Shown in pieces: positions 1 through 6,061 of a DNA stretch of 7,696 nt. Below the pieces are notes generated by a model. It ran no database searches, was not told where the DNA came from, and saw only the letters and a program-made list of their open reading frames with translations. A program made the position numbers and the translations under genes. Every line of letters starts with the position of its first letter. Position 1 is the stretch's first letter. The stretch is from Geodermatophilaceae bacterium (GTDB lineage Bacteria; Actinomycetota; Actinomycetes; Mycobacteriales; Geodermatophilaceae): assembly GCA_013811975.1 (NCBI GenBank), contig JACCUF010000305.1, positions 1-7,696 of the forward strand. The letters are read 5' to 3'.

Positions 1-900
1 CTACTCGTCGCGAGGGCCGGTGGGGTCCGAGCCGAAGATCGAGGGAAGCCAGAACAGCACGCCGGCGCTCATGGCGGTCGCGGCGAGGAAACCGGAGACT
101 CCGCTCTCGTCGGTGTAGGCCCACAACAGGCCGAACAACGGAGCGAAGAGCAGACCAGCGGCATCGCCGCGGGCCTGACGCAGCAGACTTCTGGGCGGAA
201 CCGGGTGCTGTGGTGGCAGTTGCGTCGACTCGCCCTTCGGTGCGCTGCCACGTCGCCCTCCGGAGGGCCAGATCGGGGTTCCGTCGATAACCGGCAGAAC
301 CAGCCGATCTCGACGAGGATTGCCGTGCACCGTGATCGAAGTGTCCCTCTTCAGTGAGGACACGGCTTCGTCCCAGTAGACCGGCACCCATGAGACAGCG
401 CTGCCGTGGTCGAGCACCAGCCAGCTACGGTCACTGAGCCCGCGGCGTACCCGTACCCGCCGCGCGCTCGCCGACGTAACTGGGCGTCGTAGCAGCCGCG
501 GTCGGGAAATCAGCCGGAACAGCGTCATGGCGGCACAGATGATGAGGACCAGGCCGACCCAGAAGATTCCGAAGAGCAGGTTGCGCACGGTCAGGTGTGC
601 GGCGTCCCCATCGGCGTAGACCGAGTCCGAATCGGTGGGGTCGTACTGGACGCCGATCTCGGCGCCCGCCGGAACGTCTTCGGGGCGGGCAAGGACGATG
701 ACGCCGGTCTGTTCCACACCGTCGGCGTCGGGAAAGGCGACCTCGACTCCTCGAGCATCGGGAGCGACACCGTTACGAACCACCTCCGCGGTCGCCGTTT
801 GCGTCGCTGCCGACAAGGGCGCTCTGGCCGCCGGCAGGGCGACGGCAAGGACAGCGAGCAACCCGACGGCGATCACGGTCAACGGAAGCAGGCCCAGCAT
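1..900 (-). CDS. DUF3592-like four-helix membrane protein, function unknown
   Basis: I do not recognise a specific gene. The 299-residue product from ATG at 900 begins with a hydrophobic segment (about residues 1-23). An extracytoplasmic-looking stretch of about 85 residues follows; its YDPTDSDSV-type ending and TATAEVV-like start resemble DUF3592 domains. A second helix lies at about 108-130, then a basic soluble region of about 115 residues with many Arg and a Pro/Gln-rich linker, then two more helices at about 246-262 and 267-287. The frame stays open to a GTG at 996 (331 residues). I prefer ATG 900 because AGGAGG sits 6 nt upstream of it on the minus strand, whereas GTG 996 has no Shine-Dalgarno. 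However, a CATTAT hexamer 7 nt before GTG 996 could make a leaderless start. The stop codon occupies positions 1-3. The gene is transcribed divergently from eno. The membrane topology is well supported; a role is not. Confidence 0.8.
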   Translation of the reverse strand: MLGLLPLTVIAVGLLAVLAVALPAARAPLSAATQTATAEVVRNGVAPDARGVEVAFPDADGVEQTGVIVLARPEDVPAGAEIGVQYDPTDSDSVYADGDAAHLTVRNLLFGIFWVGLVLIICAAMTLFRLISRPRLLRRPVTSASARRVRVRRGLSDRSWLVLDHGSAVSWVPVYWDEAVSSLKRDTSITVHGNPRRDRLVLPVIDGTPIWPSGGRRGSAPKGESTQLPPQHPVPPRSLLRQARGDAAGLLFAPLFGLLWAYTDESGVSGFLAATAMSAGVLFWLPSIFGSDPTGPRDE

Positions 901-1124
901 CAGTTGCCTCCTCGCGCGTGGCGCCGGAGATGCGTCCCTCGGCGTCTCGTCGCCTGAAGCGCGACCACGCGAGCTGTTCTGCTCGGGAGCGCCCACGGCA
1001 TCGATAATGCCAGCGGTGGCGGCCGAGAGCGGGATCGACCAGCGGGATGTACGCCCAGCACTGTGTGCCCGGCACGCCGGGCGAGCTCACCATGACCTGG
1101 CTCCGTGCTCGTTAGGCTCGCACA
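901..1124. other. Divergent intergenic region between the DUF3592-like gene and eno
   Basis: These 224 nt separate two divergent genes and include the possible longer N-terminus of the minus-strand gene (up to 996). Visible elements are the AGGAGG ribosome binding site for the minus gene (907-912) and a 15-bp inverted repeat GGCAT-cgata-ATGCC (997-1011) containing a -10-like CATTAT on the minus strand. There is also an 8-bp direct repeat AGCGGGAT with a 13-bp period (1028-1035 and 1041-1048), a 16-bp palindrome (1067-1082), and the eno promoter. No convincing gene lies here. Confidence 0.6.
1067..1082. repeat. 16-bp palindrome GCCCGGC-AC-GCCGGGC upstream of eno
   Basis: Two perfect 7-bp arms are separated by 2 bp, about 10 bp upstream of the proposed eno -35 element. 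A 2-nt loop is too tight for a good RNA hairpin, so a dimeric regulator site is the more natural reading. In DNA this GC-rich, chance short palindromes are common, so function is only suggested by position. Confidence 0.4.
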
Positions 1125-1125
1125 G
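1092..1125 (+). promoter_or_regulatory. Candidate leaderless promoter of eno
   Basis: TAGGCT (1113-1118) fits the actinobacterial TANNNT -10 element. Six bases (CGCACA) separate it from the GTG start at 1125, so transcription starting at the usual distance would begin at the G of the start codon. There is no Shine-Dalgarno sequence before this GTG, as expected for a leaderless mRNA. ATGACC (1092-1097) is a fair -35 match, but the 15-bp spacer is short. Confidence 0.6.
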
Positions 1126-2525
1126 TGGCAACCATCAACGCCGTCGGCGCCCGCGAAATCCTGGACTCCCGAGGCAACCCCACCGTGGAGGTGGAGGTTG
1201 TCCTCGATGACGGCACCTTCGCCCGGGCGTCGGTGCCGAGCGGCGCATCGACCGGCGCGTTCGAGGCAGCCGAGCGACGCGACGGCGAGACACGGTACGG
1301 CGGAAAAGGTGTCAGCCAAGCGGTCGGCGCCGTCCTGGACGACATCAGTCCGGAGATCGTGGGCATGGAGGCCAGCGAGCAGCGCCTGATCGATCAAAGA
1401 CTCATCGATCTGGACGGCACCCCTAACAAGTCCAGGTTCGGGGCCAACGCCATCCTCGGCGTCAGCCTCGCTGTCGCCAAAGCCGCGGCAGATTCCGCCG
1501 AACTGCCGCTCTTCCGCTACATCGGTGGCCCGTCGGCGCACCTGCTGCCGGTACCGATGTTGAACATCCTCAACGGGGGAGCCCACGCCGATTCCAATGT
1601 GGACGTTCAGGAGTTCATGATCGCCCCGATCGGCGCCGCGACGTACACCGAAGCGCTGCAGGTCGGAGTCGAGACCTATCACGCGCTTAAAGCCGTTCTC
1701 AAGGAGCAAGGCTTTGCCACCGGTTTGGGTGACGAGGGCGGGTTCGCTCCCGACCTGCCCAGCAATCGTGCGGCGTTGGATCTGATCGCCGAGGCAGTCG
1801 AGAAGGCCGGATACTCCCTGGGCAGCGACATCGTGCTCGCCATGGACGTCGCGGCCTCGGAGTTTCACAGCGTTGGCGGCTACACCTTCGAGGGCAAGGA
1901 CGTCAGCTCATCCGACCTGATCTCCTACTACGCTGACCTCGTCGACGGCTACCCGATCGTGTCGATCGAGGACCCCCTGGACGAGGGCGACTGGCAGGGC
2001 TGGGTGGAACTGACCCAGGTCCTAGGAAGCCGGGTACAGCTGGTGGGCGACGACCTGTTCGTCACCAACCCCGAGAGACTGGCCGATGGGATCGCTCGCG
2101 GTGCGGCAAATGCGTTGCTGGTCAAGGTGAATCAGATCGGAACGCTGACCGAGACGCTCGACGCGGTGGCGTTGGCCCACCGAAGCGGATACCGCTGCAT
2201 GATGAGTCACCGATCCGGGGAGACTGAGGACACCACCATCGCCGACCTGGCTGTGGCCACTGACTGCGGGCAGCTCAAGACAGGTGCACCGGCGCGCAGC
2301 GAGCGGGTCGCGAAGTACAACCAGCTGCTGCGCATAGAGGAGGAACTCGACGACTCCGCCCGGTACGCCGGTGCCGGCGCGTTCCCACGGTACGGCGCCG
2401 CATCCGTTCCTCCGGCCGAGCCAGTCGGCATCGACGCGGCTGATCTCGAGGTCGAGTCCGGCGGTGGGAGCGGGGCGCGGTCGCCGGCGGCAGGTAGGGC
2501 GCGTAAGCGTTCCCGTCGCCCATGA
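1125..2525 (+). CDS. eno: Enolase (phosphopyruvate hydratase) with extended C-terminus
   Basis: Enolase interconverts 2-phosphoglycerate and phosphoenolpyruvate in glycolysis and gluconeogenesis; it is a cytoplasmic, Mg-dependent enzyme and normally an oligomer. The N-terminal signature (AREILDSRGNPTVEVEV) and the mobile loop SGASTG (39-44) are present. By alignment to the E. coli pattern, the Mg ligands are D241, E282 (in SIEDPLDE) and D309 (in VGDDLFVTN). The catalytic residues are E204 (GDEGGF), K334 (KVNQIG), H362 (MMSHRSGETED) and K385 (LKTGAPARSER); the 28- and 23-residue spacings of the last three match the family. The core ends near AFPRYG (about residue 424). The product is 466 residues, against about 425-430 usually, because of a 42-residue low-complexity tail, first acidic and then ending KRSRRP. 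The GTG start matches the family N-terminus and appears leaderless. It is the first gene of the eno-divIC-DUF501-ppx block. Confidence 0.97.
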   Translation: MATINAVGAREILDSRGNPTVEVEVVLDDGTFARASVPSGASTGAFEAAERRDGETRYGGKGVSQAVGAVLDDISPEIVGMEASEQRLIDQRLIDLDGTPNKSRFGANAILGVSLAVAKAAADSAELPLFRYIGGPSAHLLPVPMLNILNGGAHADSNVDVQEFMIAPIGAATYTEALQVGVETYHALKAVLKEQGFATGLGDEGGFAPDLPSNRAALDLIAEAVEKAGYSLGSDIVLAMDVAASEFHSVGGYTFEGKDVSSSDLISYYADLVDGYPIVSIEDPLDEGDWQGWVELTQVLGSRVQLVGDDLFVTNPERLADGIARGAANALLVKVNQIGTLTETLDAVALAHRSGYRCMMSHRSGETEDTTIADLAVATDCGQLKTGAPARSERVAKYNQLLRIEEELDDSARYAGAGAFPRYGAASVPPAEPVGIDAADLEVESGGGSGARSPAAGRARKRSRRP

Positions 2526-2559
2526 GTGTCGACCACGCACTCTTGTCCGTGGAGGAGTC

Positions 2560-3213
2560 ATGAGCTCCACCCACGGGCCGGGAAAGCGGCGCGGCCGGCG
2601 CAACGGGTTGACTGGCGTGAGCCGCCTCGACGGGCGACGCTCGACGGCCGACCGGACCCGCGGGGGGGAACGCAGGCGCGGCCCGGAGCGGGATCGTGGC
2701 AGTGGCCGCGCGGCGGGGGGCGAGCTGACGCGTGCCGCGGGCCGTGGACGCGGGCCAGGCGATAAGCGCAGTACCCGAGGACCTGGACCCACTCGGGCGA
2801 CCGCCGCTCCCCAGGCAGCACGGCGCTGGACCGCGCGACTCACCGGGCGGGCGATCCTGCTCGCCGCGGTCGTCGTGCTGCTGGTCGTCAGCTTGGCCTA
2901 CCCGCTGCAGCGCTACCTTGCTCAACAGGCTGCCATCGACCGCCTCGAGGCGGACAACAGCGCCGCGCAGCAGCGGGTCGAAGATCTGCGCCTACAGGTG
3001 GACCAACTCGACGATCCCGCTTTCATCGAGACGCAGGCGCAGTCACGGTTGCAGTACGTGATGCCCGGGGATCTGCTGTACGTGATAGACGACAGCGGGC
3101 AGGCCCAAGAAGTGCCCGAGCAGGCCGAGCAGGCCGAGCAGGCCGAGCAGGCCGAGCAGGCCTGGTTTCAGCGGGTGCTCGACTCGATCGACACAGCGGA
3201 TGGCGGCGGATGA
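2560..3213 (+). CDS. divIC: FtsB/DivIC-type septum formation initiator protein
   Basis: This is a 217-residue single-pass membrane protein of the divisome FtsB/DivIC family, expected to join FtsL and FtsQ/DivIB at the septum. Residues 1-97 form a cytoplasmic, Gly/Arg-rich low-complexity tail with about a quarter Arg. The transmembrane helix is about 98-114. A coiled coil follows (IDRLEADNSAAQQRVEDLRLQV region), and then the family-typical ending, an FIETQAQSRLQYVMPGD-like motif. The C-terminus holds five pure EQA repeats and then WFQRVLDSID. ATG 2560 is chosen because GGAGGAG (2551-2557) lies just upstream; the open frame reaching back to 2371 runs inside eno and looks non-coding. It starts 34 nt after the eno stop, and its stop overlaps the next start (ATGA). 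The family assignment is strong. The long basic tail is a lineage-variable feature of unknown purpose. Confidence 0.88.
   Translation: MSSTHGPGKRRGRRNGLTGVSRLDGRRSTADRTRGGERRRGPERDRGSGRAAGGELTRAAGRGRGPGDKRSTRGPGPTRATAAPQAARRWTARLTGRAILLAAVVVLLVVSLAYPLQRYLAQQAAIDRLEADNSAAQQRVEDLRLQVDQLDDPAFIETQAQSRLQYVMPGDLLYVIDDSGQAQEVPEQAEQAEQAEQAEQAWFQRVLDSIDTADGGG
3118..3162 (+). repeat. Five perfect 9-bp tandem repeats GAGCAGGCC in divIC
   Basis: The unit GAGCAGGCC occurs five times without a mismatch and encodes (Glu-Gln-Ala)5 near the C-terminus of the DivIC-like protein. Because the unit is a multiple of three, copy-number changes would lengthen or shorten the protein without breaking the frame. Confidence 0.95.
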
Positions 3214-3779
3214 CCCAGCCGCTCGAGCCGCGACAGCTGCGGCCGGCGCAGGCTGCTGACCGCGCGATCGTGGCCGCCCAGTTGGGTCGGCCGCCACGTG
3301 CCATGCACGCGGTGGCCCACCGCTGCGACTGCGGGCTGCCCGACGTCGTACGGACCGAACCCCGTCTGGCCGACGGCACGCCATTCCCGACCCTCTACTA
3401 CCTGACCTGCCCGCGCGCCGCTGCCGCGGCGAGCCGGCTGGAAGCCGCTGGGGTGATGCGCCAAATGACCGAGCGGCTCGCCACCGACGTTGATCTGCGG
3501 GCGGCGTACCTGGCCGCGCACACCTCTTACCTGCGTGAGCGGGATGCCCTCGGCGACCTGTCCAGCGAGGCTTCGGCCGGCGGAATGCCCGAGCGAGTCA
3601 AGTGCCTGCACGCCCTGGTCGCCCACTCACTGGCCGTCGGACCTGGGATCAACCCGTTCGGCGACGAGGCGCTGGCTGCCATCCCTCCCTGGTGGGAGGA
3701 CGGTCCCTGCGTGGCTGGGGCATCGGAGATGAACGGGCAGGCGCACGCCGGGACCCGACGTGTCGGCGGTAGAGACTAG
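3210..3779 (+). CDS. DUF501 family protein, function unknown
   Basis: This 189-residue soluble protein matches the DUF501 family that sits between divIC and ppx in many actinobacteria. Conserved blocks that I recognise are HRCDCGLPDVV (about 37-47), DGTPFPTLYYLTCPRA (about 54-69), MRQMTERL, SAGGMPERVKCLHALVAH (about 122-139), and GPGINPFGDEALAA followed by PWW. Cysteines C39, C41, C67 and C132, with H134 and H139 in the conserved blocks, could bind a metal; this is inference. No signal peptide or membrane helix is seen. The start ATG overlaps the divIC stop as ATGA, which implies translational coupling. The stop codon directly abuts the ppx start. The last 25 or so residues are variable and low in complexity. 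The biochemical role is not known to me; the context links it to cell division or polyphosphate metabolism only by proximity. Confidence 0.92.
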   Translation: MTQPLEPRQLRPAQAADRAIVAAQLGRPPRAMHAVAHRCDCGLPDVVRTEPRLADGTPFPTLYYLTCPRAAAAASRLEAAGVMRQMTERLATDVDLRAAYLAAHTSYLRERDALGDLSSEASAGGMPERVKCLHALVAHSLAVGPGINPFGDEALAAIPPWWEDGPCVAGASEMNGQAHAGTRRVGGRD

Positions 3780-4727
3780 ATGCCTCGCGTTGCCGCCATC
3801 GACTGCGGGACGAATTCAGTCCGGCTCCTGATCAGTGACTTGGGAGTGGCAGGCAACGACCCGGTCCCGCCGTCAGACGTCTTGCGCCGCATGGAGATCG
3901 TCCGCCTTGGTGCTGGGGTCGACAAGTCAGGTGAGCTCGCATCGGAGGCGATCGAACGTACCCGGGTCGTCCTGGAGTCCTACGCGGCCCAGATCGCTGA
4001 CCTCGGGGCGGAACGAGTCCGGATGGTCGCCACGAGTGCCACCCGCGATGCCCGAAATCGGGCCGATTTCGAGGACATGGTGACCGACGTGCTCGGTGCG
4101 CCGGCCGAAATCATCACCGGAACCGAGGAGGCGGCGCTGTCCTTCCTCGGCGCGACCGCGAGCCTCTCGACACTCACAGATCCGCCAGCACCGCCCTACC
4201 TGGTCGTCGACATCGGTGGTGGGTCCACCGAGTTCGTGCTGGGTGCGGACACCGTCACCGCTTCGTTGTCGGTCGACATCGGCTGCGTACGGCTGACCGA
4301 ACGTCACCTGGCAACCGATCCACCCACGCCGGACGAGATCGGTGCCGCCGAGTCCGACATCCGGGTCGCCCTGCGGGCGGTTGCCGAATCGGTCCCGATC
4401 CTGGCGCCGCTCACGCTGATCGGCCTAGCTGGGTCGGTGACGACCGTGGCCGCGGTGGCTCTTCGTCTGCCGGCTTATGACCCCGTTGCCATCCACCAAT
4501 GTCGGATCCCGGTCGGTGCGGTCCGGTCCACGACCGCGGGACTCCTGACGATGAACCGTTCACAGCGAGCCGAACTATCGGTGATCCATCCCGGCCGGGT
4601 CGACGTGATCGGGGCCGGCGCGCTGATCCTTCGCGTGGTCATGGACGCCTGGGAGATCGACAGCGTGCTGGTCAGCGAGCACGACATCCTGGACGGGATC
4701 GTCGCCTCACTGGCCGACCCGCGCTGA
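3780..4727 (+). CDS. ppx: Ppx/GppA family exopolyphosphatase
   Basis: This 315-residue protein of the ASKHA (actin-like ATPase) fold hydrolyses terminal phosphate from polyphosphate and/or pppGpp. Motifs in order are: phosphate-1 loop AAIDCGTNSVRLL (5-17), VATSATRDARN (about 83-93), the catalytic-glutamate motif TGTEEA (E116/E117), phosphate-2 loop VVDIGGGSTEF (D144), SVDIGCVRLTE, the adenosine-type motif GLAGSVTTVAA, and the C-terminal VDVIGAGALIL. It is the short actinobacterial form lacking the C-terminal HD-like domain of the roughly 500-residue E. coli enzymes, similar in size to mycobacterial Ppx2 (Rv1026). The ATG follows the DUF501 TAG with no gap, so translation is probably coupled; only a weak GGTAGAG-type Shine-Dalgarno is visible. 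Whether polyphosphate or pppGpp is the main substrate cannot be told from sequence. It is the last gene of the eno block, convergent with the DUF4235 gene. Confidence 0.95.
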   Translation: MPRVAAIDCGTNSVRLLISDLGVAGNDPVPPSDVLRRMEIVRLGAGVDKSGELASEAIERTRVVLESYAAQIADLGAERVRMVATSATRDARNRADFEDMVTDVLGAPAEIITGTEEAALSFLGATASLSTLTDPPAPPYLVVDIGGGSTEFVLGADTVTASLSVDIGCVRLTERHLATDPPTPDEIGAAESDIRVALRAVAESVPILAPLTLIGLAGSVTTVAAVALRLPAYDPVAIHQCRIPVGAVRSTTAGLLTMNRSQRAELSVIHPGRVDVIGAGALILRVVMDAWEIDSVLVSEHDILDGIVASLADPR

Positions 4728-4734
4728 ACGAGGC

Positions 4735-4754
4735 GCGGGCAGCTCAGGGCCCGC
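4735..4754. terminator. Possible hairpin between convergent ppx and DUF4235 genes
   Basis: GCGGGC (4735-4740) and GCCCGC (4749-4754) form a 6-bp all-GC stem with an 8-nt loop in the 16-nt convergent gap, reaching into the last codons of the minus-strand gene. There is no T-tract on either side, so it would be a weak or non-canonical bidirectional terminator at best. Confidence 0.3.
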
Positions 4755-5040
4755 CTGTCTCCAGCCCCGGGGGCAGCTTCCCAGTCAACTTCTTGTACGC
4801 ACCCGCTGCACCGCGAGCAGCGAAGAGGCGGCCGATGGCGATGCCGATGCCGGAGGCAGCCGCCCAGGTCAGTGCCTCTGACCATTTGGTGCCAGGTGCC
4901 GCTGGATTCTTCGGCGGAGGGGTCCCACGAATACTCATCCAGGCCGAGTCGAGCATCTTGCGTACGGCAATGCCCGCCGGGATCGCGAAGCCGAACCCGA
5001 GCAGCTTCCAGAACAACGACCCCTTTGCCTTCTTCCCCAC
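4744..5040 (-). CDS. DUF4235 family small membrane protein
   Basis: This 98-residue protein resembles the actinobacterial DUF4235 family. It has an N-terminal hydrophobic segment (LFWKLLGFGFAIPAGIAVRK, about 9-28). Next come the family-like blocks AVRKMLDSAW and PPPKNPAAPGTKWSEALTWA. A second glycine-rich hydrophobic stretch (about 58-72, ASGIGIAIGRLFAARGAA region) and a short basic C-terminus with YKKLTGKLPP follow. Two membrane helices are likely. The GTG start at 5040 is supported by a GGAGAGGAG purine-rich Shine-Dalgarno about 5 nt upstream on the minus strand. It is convergent with ppx and divergent from udgB. No function is known to me for the family. Confidence 0.85.
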   Translation of the reverse strand: MGKKAKGSLFWKLLGFGFAIPAGIAVRKMLDSAWMSIRGTPPPKNPAAPGTKWSEALTWAAASGIGIAIGRLFAARGAAGAYKKLTGKLPPGLETGGP

Positions 5041-5256
5041 CGGTGCTCCTCTCCGGGTCGAGACCAGTCCGCTCGACGTCTGCCCCGATCATGCCCGCCC
5101 CCCTCAACTGGCGCCAGCAGGGGACGCCGCATCGAATCGCGACAGCGTGCTTCTATACGGCTGCAGTTGCGGCGTTCACGCGAGTCTTGGGTGTCCTGCT
5201 GGGGTCGGTCCCCGACATTCAGGAGCGGCTGGGCGTGCAGGGTGCACGATCAGCCT
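5041..5256. other. Divergent intergenic region between DUF4235 gene and udgB
   Basis: These 216 nt hold no convincing gene. An AT-containing motif around 5151-5159 reads TATAGA on the minus strand, a possible -10 for the DUF4235 gene, but I see no good -35. The right end contains the 29-nt nested palindrome just before udgB. Confidence 0.5.
5227..5255. promoter_or_regulatory. 29-nt nested palindrome immediately upstream of udgB
   Basis: The structure is GGCTG, then GG, then CGTGCA, a GGG centre, TGCACG, AT and CAGCC. The 6-bp inner arms and 5-bp outer arms are both perfect and symmetric about position 5241. One of the two intervening positions (5232/5250) can form a G-U pair in RNA. It ends one base before the ATG at 5257 and includes a -10-like CACGAT (5245-5250) placed 6 nt before the ATG, so a bound regulator would cover the promoter. 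It could instead act as an RNA hairpin that hides the start if transcription begins upstream. Confidence 0.5.
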
Positions 5257-6033
5257 ATGGACCTCGAGGGCCCCGATCATCCGGCGAAGGCCGCTCCGTC
5301 ATGCGCTGACCTGTCCCGCCTCGATCACGCGGTCAGCGACTGCCGGGCCTGTCCGCGACTGGTCCGCTGGCGAGAAGAGGTTGCCCGCCTCAAGCGGGCG
5401 GCCTACCGGGATTGGACGTACTGGGCGCGGCCAGTACCGGGATTCGGGCCTGGCGATGCGCGGATCGCGATAGTCGGTCTTGCCCCGGCGGCGCACGGCG
5501 GCAACCGGACCGGGCGGGTGTTCACCGGGGACCGCAGTGGTGACTGGCTCTACGCCGCGATGCACCGCGTCGGCCTGGCCGACCAGGCGACCTCGGTGGC
5601 CATCGACGATGGCCTGCAGCTGCGCGACAGCCGCGTCCTCGCCGCCGTACGCTGCGCCCCTCCGGCCAACAAACCGACAACGGCGGAACGGGACACCTGC
5701 GCACCATGGATGGCCCGGGAACTCGCCCTGCTGCCGAATCTCGGAGTGATCGTCGTGCTCGGTCAGTTCGGTTGGAACGCGCTGTGGCCGGTCTTGGCCA
5801 ACCTGTCGTACGCCATTCCGCGCCCGCGCCCGCGCTTCGGCCACGGGGTGGAGGCGGTCATCGACCACCCCGATCGGCCGAGCCTGGACGTACTCGGCTG
5901 CTATCACGTCAGCCAGCAGAACACCTTCACCGGCGTCCTCACCGAGGCGATGCTGGACTCCATTCTGACCCGTGCCCGGAAGCTGGCGGCCGTGGATGAT
6001 GCCGGGGCGGAGCCGGCTGAGAAGGCTCACTAG
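5257..6033 (+). CDS. udgB: Type-5 uracil-DNA glycosylase (UdgB)
   Basis: This 258-residue protein is predicted to excise uracil, and in this family often hypoxanthine, from DNA in base excision repair. Four cysteines suited to the family's 4Fe-4S cluster are C29 and C32 (DCRACPRLVRWRE), C133 (VRCAPP) and C148 (DTCAPW). The active-site motif GLAPAAHGGNRTGR (74-87), followed by VFTGDRSGDWL, is the hallmark of family 5, which lacks the usual polar residue at the family-4 catalytic position. The second motif CYHVSQQNTFTG carries H217. IVVLGQFGWNALW is the typical central strand-helix. ATG 5257 is chosen because the frame upstream (back to 5167) shows no family similarity and the length then fits. 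No Shine-Dalgarno is seen; a leaderless start is possible. Its TAG stop overlaps the promoter-like TAGGCT before ndh. Confidence 0.93.
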   Translation: MDLEGPDHPAKAAPSCADLSRLDHAVSDCRACPRLVRWREEVARLKRAAYRDWTYWARPVPGFGPGDARIAIVGLAPAAHGGNRTGRVFTGDRSGDWLYAAMHRVGLADQATSVAIDDGLQLRDSRVLAAVRCAPPANKPTTAERDTCAPWMARELALLPNLGVIVVLGQFGWNALWPVLANLSYAIPRPRPRFGHGVEAVIDHPDRPSLDVLGCYHVSQQNTFTGVLTEAMLDSILTRARKLAAVDDAGAEPAEKAH

Positions 6034-6046
6034 GCTCGGGCTCCAT
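6031..6046 (+). promoter_or_regulatory. Possible promoter element (TAGGCT) before ndh
   Basis: TAGGCT (6031-6036), overlapping the udgB stop codon, is identical to the proposed eno -10, and both are followed by CG. Transcription from it would start near 6043-6045. I see no clear -35. It could give ndh its own expression in addition to read-through from udgB. Confidence 0.35.
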
Positions 6047-6061
6047 GTGGCGAGCAACGCA

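Noticed and set aside
1047..1115. 22-codon plus-strand ORF starting MYAQHC and ending at the TAG of the eno TAGGCT box
   Set aside because: No Shine-Dalgarno, and it overlaps the palindrome and promoter; likely chance.
900..1868. 322-codon minus-strand open frame across eno and its upstream region
   Set aside because: It is antisense to a clear enolase, has no family resemblance, and is explained by GC-rich third-codon bias.
2022..2843. Arg/Pro-rich minus-strand open frame of 273 codons
   Set aside because: Antisense to eno and divIC, with low-complexity composition typical of shadow frames.
5151..5159. TATAGA/TATACG motif as a bidirectional promoter between the DUF4235 gene and udgB
   Set aside because: No acceptable -35 at the right distance on either strand.
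4499..5473. 324-codon plus-strand open frame covering ppx end, DUF4235 and udgB start
   Set aside because: It crosses three supported genes out of frame and shows no recognisable domain.
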